Shown here piece by piece: positions 58,060 through 64,000 of a stretch of 64,000 bases of DNA. Source of the stretch: Scylla paramamosain (taxonomy: Eukaryota > Arthropoda > Malacostraca > Decapoda > Portunidae). Location: contig NC_087178.1 in NCBI RefSeq assembly GCF_035594125.1, forward strand, positions 9,148,501 through 9,212,500. The letters run 5' to 3'. The notes under the pieces were generated by a model. The model was not told the origin of the DNA and did no database searches. It saw nothing but the letters and a program-made list of their open reading frames with translations. A program made the translations under genes and the position numbers. Numbering within the stretch: the first letter of the stretch is position 1; each line of letters opens with the position of its first letter.

Positions 58060-59162
58060 TCCCTTACTCACATGTTCCAGTAGACAAAATGGTGACCTTC
58101 CGAATTTTATGGGATACTGAATACGCAAATTTAAAAGAAAATAGTGTATTCTGATTCCTTAAAAAAAATATAAAAAATAAATAATAATAATAATAATAGG
58201 CGCTTTTGGTGATGTAACGATTGAGATGAACGGTTACATAGAAAATCTACCAAACGATAGCAAATGCTCTCAAATAATATCTTTCTTCTCTTAAAAGCTT
58301 TGCAAGTGTCTTGGTTCCGTTTACCAAATGCTTTTCAATGAATCAGCGCGCAGCAACCACGGAACTCCTACAAATTGGATAAATTTCGAATAAATCAGAT
58401 GAATGCAAAGTAAGATATTTTGAAACAATGAGAGCCGGTATTATAAATAATACTTTAAATATATACCGTATGTTACTTATAATGTAAATAAATAAACACA
58501 TAAATAAATAGATGAATTCAGGAATTTGTGGCAGACTGGCCTGACTTAAACAGCTTGATGGACACTGTAATCACGGTGGTCTGCAGCACTGCACTCGCCT
58601 CTTGCTGAGTGCAGACATTGGAACGTTTGGACAAGTCTGTCCCGGTCGTGCGGCTACTGAACTTCTGGATTGTATGAGAGCTACTCAGACCTGTGGAATG
58701 AAGAGAGGCTCTCATGTTGGTGCACATTTCGATAAATTTATGTTATTCAAGTGTTTTGAGTCATCTGCGATCCTAATATCTTATTAATTTAATTCGTTGA
58801 GTTACACATGTAACCAAGACATTTTTCTCATCCTTAACATTTGTCTCCTTAAGAAATCTAACAAAATTAACTTCGTTGCTGGGAAATGATGTCACAATTT
58901 ATTCACAGCCTTAAGCTGCACGACTTATAACATGGTTTGGTGTCAAAAGTTTGTTCGTATATGTATAACGGTTACTTTTCGAGTAAAAGGCAAAGTTACC
59001 TGGTAGTGAGCTCTTCATCTTATTTTAGTCATGAAGATCTACAAGGGTATTACTAACAAGAGATAGTCTTCAAGTTAATGCTGCGCTGATTTGCGAAAAG
59101 TAAGCAGAGATGAGAAAGGAGTGTTACATGTAACAAAACAGTGGGAAGAAGGAAGCGAAGAG
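58060..59162. other. No recognised gene
   Basis: AT-rich unassigned sequence; short TAA/AAT runs near 58170-58200. The open frame on the minus strand at 58518-58727 has no recognisable homology. Confidence 0.4.
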
Positions 59163-60649
59163 TGTACTAGGAAAATTCTTCTCCTTCTTTTAGTACTTGC
59201 TTGTGTATAGGTGGTGCCCAAAGAAATACAATTGTAAAAATCAGTTGCCGTATATTGATATAATAATACTGTACAATATAAATAATGAAATGAAGTGCCA
59301 GCGGGTCGCACGTCCACCTCCGAGGCCTGGGTGGACACGACTCTGCATATCCGCCAGCATGGGTGGGCGGACACTGACAGGGCTGGTGTAGGGGTGGTTG
59401 CTGTCTGGATCAGGTCACGGCCAGGGCTGGTGTCTGGAAGACAAAGGGTGTGAGGGTTGCCCTTACACCACGTGGTTGGCCAAGGTTTGGCGTCAGGTCC
59501 TAGGGGACCAGAAAATGAAATGCAGTGGCGGTGGCGTCCCGACACATTACCTGGCCACTCATCTCGCTGCGTCCTCGCAGCGAACAAAGCATATGGGGTG
59601 ACGCAGGCAGACTGAAGCACATGATTTACATAATAAAGACGCACTTCTCTGTGTAAGATACGTGATGTATGCACTATAGCCAATCGTAAAGCTCACAGAA
59701 CAAAGACGTCAGAATAGTGAGTACTCGCTTGCGAATCACAAAACTCACAAAGCAAAAATGTCAGAAAAGAGAGCACAGTGGCCAAACACAAAACTCAAAC
59801 TATCTGTGACAGCACAGCAAATCATAGGCCAAGAAAAACTAGGACAACACTAGAGGCCATAAAACAAAAGAACAAGGCGTTTTTATACTGAATAAATTGC
59901 AAAATAAAAATGCACTGCAAAAATCCAAAATCCAAAGTCTTGGAATGACGGGATCAGGAGGAAAGCAATCGAGTTGCGTTGGTGACGGCTTAAAAGTCCA
60001 GACTTGAAACAGGGACAGCGTCGGTGACGGCTTGAAGTCGTACAGGCACAGGCTGGCGGGGCAGGGTCGGCATAAAAAGCCTGAAAGATGCCCTTAAAGC
60101 AGCTTGAAGAAAGCACAGTAGACATGTAGTAGCGTAGCAGCTTGCATCGGTGATGGCTTAGCAGAAATGCGTCTGTGACGGTTTAGCAGGGTACCCGGAG
60201 GCGATGAAGGTAGCTGGAGTAGCAGGCGGGACACGCGGGCGAGGAGGATCTGTAGCGTCAACTCATCCCACCGCTGCCACCATTTTTATGTACTAGAAAA
60301 ATTCTGCTTCTTCTTCTAGTACTTGCTTGTGCATAGGTGATGCTCAAAGAAATACAGTTGTAAAAATCAGCTGCCGTATATTAATATAATAATACTTTAC
60401 AATATAAATAATGAAATTAAGTATTAGTGGGTCACATATCCATCTCTGAGGCCTGGGTGGACGCGACCCTACATGTCCGCCAGCATGGCTGGGTGGATAC
60501 TGATTGGGCTGATGTAGGGATGGTTGCTGGTCGGGTCAGGTCACAGCCAGGGTTGGCGTCCGGAAGACAAAGGGTGTGAGTGTTGGCCTCACACCACATG
60601 GTTGGCTGATGCAGGAGAATGAAATGCAGTGGCGGGCGAAGCGTCCCGC

Positions 60650-60653
<4 letters not shown>
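59163..60653 (-). mobile_element. LTR3: small LTR retroelement without pol (TRIM/LARD-like)
   Basis: LTRs 59163-59546 (384 bp) and 60289-60653 (365 bp) are about 85% identical, each TGTACTAG ... CACA. AGAG flanks both outer ends (59159-59162 and 60654-60657), a possible 4-bp target duplication, though the right side is inside a (GA)n tract. Next to 60289, TGGTGGCAGCGGTGGGATG on the minus strand looks like a tRNA primer site, which sets the orientation. The 742-bp interior has no RT, integrase or protease. A third LTR copy is at 34588-35693. Confidence 0.75.
59547..60288 (-). other. LTR3 internal region
   Basis: The only notable frame is 59883-60125 (80 residues, MSTVLSSSCFKGIFQAFYAD start), without recognised homology. 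The sequence holds several GGTGACGGCTT-like words (59978, 60013, 60148, 60172) and a pair of related ~57-bp units near 59680-59790 with CAAAACTCAC-AA-CAAA-A-GTCAGAA. It is probably non-coding. Confidence 0.5.

Positions 60654-60721
<68 letters not shown>
60654..60721. repeat. (GA)n microsatellite beside LTR3
   Basis: 68 bp of perfect GA abutting the LTR end. Confidence 0.98.
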
Positions 60722-60723
<2 letters not shown>

Positions 60724-61077
60724 GACGAGTTGTAGATACATTGAATCGAGAAGTGCCAATTACTATAAGTTTTATGAAAATCGTGTTTTATGTAAATCTA
60801 AAGTTAACCTTCCCCACTTAATTTATCTCAACCCTCTTTCTCTTTGAGAGTTGAGACTGTAGGGGTATATAGAGGAGGAGGTGTTCTACATTACGGTGTA
60901 ATTTGTTTTGATTCAGCCACCAAAATAAAGCCGTTAGAGTTTTAAACATAAATGTTTTGCAGTGAGGGAGAGCAGCCTAGAGAGGCGCGCGGGCCTGCTG
61001 CCTGCCACCCTCCCGTCCCTTCTCCGTTCCACCCATAGTTGCTAGATTACTGAAGGAGAAAAAAAAGGTCAATGGCA
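60722..61077. other. No recognised gene
   Basis: Unassigned sequence, including a CATAGTTGCTAGATTACT stretch and a GC-richer patch near 60970-61020. Confidence 0.4.
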
Positions 61078-61235
61078 AAAAAAAAAATAAATAAATAAAA
61101 AATAAATAAATAAATAAAAAAAATAAAATAAATAAATGAATAGATAAAAAAGAAAATAAATAAAAAAAATAAATTAAAATAAGTAAATAAATAAAAAAAA
61201 AACATAAGTAAATAAAAAAAAATAAAAAAAAGACA
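61078..61235. repeat. Degenerate (AAAT)n / A-rich tract
   Basis: Irregular AAAT and A-run mixture over about 155 bp. Confidence 0.9.
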
Positions 61236-62700
61236 AAAAGGCCAAATGCATATGTAAAAGAGCCAAAAATATGCAGTAAAAGGCCAAAACCTTCATTATT
61301 TCACATCTAAATTTACCAGATATTATACGATATAAAAAGCGTTTTCAGTAGTGGTCCGCCAAAGCATAAAATATTTAATGAGTTTCTATTGAAAACGAAT
61401 CGCATTTGAGGGGTGTGGCGAAGACCTGCGCTTATGTTTAGAGTTCGCATTTGAGTTTTTAGTGACTCTAATTTTCTCCTTGCTTTAGCTTCATGTCATC
61501 TATAATGTTATAAAATAAATATATCTTCTCTCCCGCACATGATTATATTAAGAAATGACGCAAGAAATGCACTAACATACGAAAAAAAAAAAAAACTGCC
61601 CCTGGATTTAAGTCACTGCCTCAAAATGGAGTCGGACAACGCATCAAAAAGATGCGAAATATCATTAGAAAACGCAGCATCTTTCCTTTTCTCCCTTGTC
61701 TTGTGTCACTTTTAGGTTATTTTTTAATGTGGAATAACAAAAAAAGAAATATTCCCTTATACAACACCAATTTTCTCGGTCTCAAAAAGCATTATATTTT
61801 ATTCTTTATTCTTCAAAATGAATTCCTACGGGAACTTAAATGTTGTGCTGCTGTGCTTACTACTCGCTGATTGGTAAATAAAAAAGCGTTCGCCTTTTGG
61901 GTGCAGAAAGGGAAACGCTATTCTGGGGGCGTATGTTTCCGTATGCCTTGCAACCAAAGAGTTTGACGTGTCGGTAACAATACTGAAAACGCTTAAACTG
62001 AGCACTGAGCTACAAGGCGTCTTCTTCAATTCTTCGAGGAACCTCGAATTTTAGCTCCTCTGAGCTGCGCCCGCTTGACCACTGAAGAACAACAGACCAG
62101 ATGAGCTGTTTGGCGTACTGCCCAGGGAAAAAGCGTCGTACACAGCAGCCCTAACCACTCGCTCCTTTAAGTTTATTCTATTTAGAAGTGAATAGCTGGT
62201 TTTCCAGGCCATGTGATATTGTCAGTTGAATAAAAGTAATCATATAGGGTAGATTCTTTGCTTTCTTCTGATCGAAGCAAAGAAACAGGCAGACACACTG
62301 GTTATTCTTGTTCAATGGTTATTACATTCAAAGAAGAGCCTGGTTAAGACACTCCCGAACAAAATGATGCCTGATGTTGGCCAAATACAACTCATAAAAC
62401 TTGCTGAATGGTACTGTACATACGGCAGTCATGAAATGATATGTCAGAAGGTCTCTTTGCCGGTATTTTCACACTTTTTGCGCATTTTGGGTGCAATCCA
62501 TTGTCATGGGACAAAAAGTAAAGAAAGTTAAATTGAAATAGAAGATAACATCATATAATAAAGATCAAGTAAAATTTTAAAGAAAAGGAAAAGAAAACTT
62601 TAAAGGAACGTTCCTAAATTGATGTTTTCTTGGATTCGTAAATAAAACTTTTGTATATATTTGTGGAATCAGTAAGAATTTAGAATCAGGATATTAAATG
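61236..62700. other. No recognised gene
   Basis: AT-rich sequence. I read both strands for exons and repeats. Short open frames such as 61652-61870 (plus) and 61826-62029 (minus) have no homology that I recognise. Confidence 0.4.
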
Positions 62701-62707
62701 ACATTAT

Positions 62708-64000
<1,293 letters not shown>

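Noticed and set aside
59075..59683. A 202-residue minus-strand frame
   Set aside because: It runs through an LTR3 copy and its flank; the other LTR copies do not keep it open and no homology is recognised.

Overview
This is repeat-dense animal DNA, most likely from a malacostracan crustacean (decapod-like). The evidence is very long (AT)n, (CT)n and (GA)n microsatellites, a mixture of CR1, Jockey-like, I/Nimb-like, Penelope-like, DIRS and Ty3/gypsy elements, and minus-strand exons resembling a decapod-type divergent ionotropic receptor (IR). No rRNA, tRNA, CRISPR or prokaryotic operon was seen. Almost every coding trace is mobile DNA, mostly decayed and nested.

Layout. 1-6.3 kb: a DIRS tyrosine-recombinase element split by a near full-length CR1 (CR1-A, minus, 931-5190), then a ~90-bp inverted repeat. 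7.1-26.7 kb: three candidate minus-strand IR exons (26653-26578, 25758-25637, 7345-7113). The gap between the last two is filled by an I/Nimb-like element split by CR1-B, a Ty3/gypsy gag remnant (Gyp1) whose LTR received CR1-C, Jockey-like (family B) tails and microsatellites. 26.9-34.5 kb: a degenerate B copy interrupted by a 1.14-kb transposon with perfect 24-bp terminal inverted repeats, a 240-bp-arm palindrome, and a minus B copy carrying a nested plus B copy. 34.6-41 kb: an LTR split by a foldback element, an I-type RT/RNase H remnant and B copy B7. 41.9-52.4 kb: a Ty3/gypsy element (Gyp2) with paired LTRs, a Penelope-like element (PLE) abutting the end of its 3' LTR, and an essentially full-length B element (B8) splitting the PLE. 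53-56.3 kb: another B copy interrupted by a TIR-bounded insert with heat-shock-element arrays, a TATA box and an initiator upstream of an arthropod mobile protein remnant. 57-64 kb: a hAT-type MITE with near-perfect 8-bp target duplication, a Tc1-type HTH fused to unrelated sequence, a small LTR element without pol, and microsatellites.

How it fits together. The insertion order can be read from interruptions: DIRS before CR1-A; Gyp1 LTR before CR1-C; I/Nimb before CR1-B; Gyp2 before PLE (probable) before B8; B5 before B6; B9 before the HSE insert; LTR3 before the foldback. B8 and CR1-C each keep an initiator plus a correctly spaced downstream promoter element at the 5' end, which is how such non-LTR elements carry their own promoter. 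CR1 ORF1 encodes an SGNH-type esterase. The B ORF1 has three CCHC knuckles.

Family names come from motif recognition without database search. Boundaries given to the base are those I could align by eye; others are approximate.
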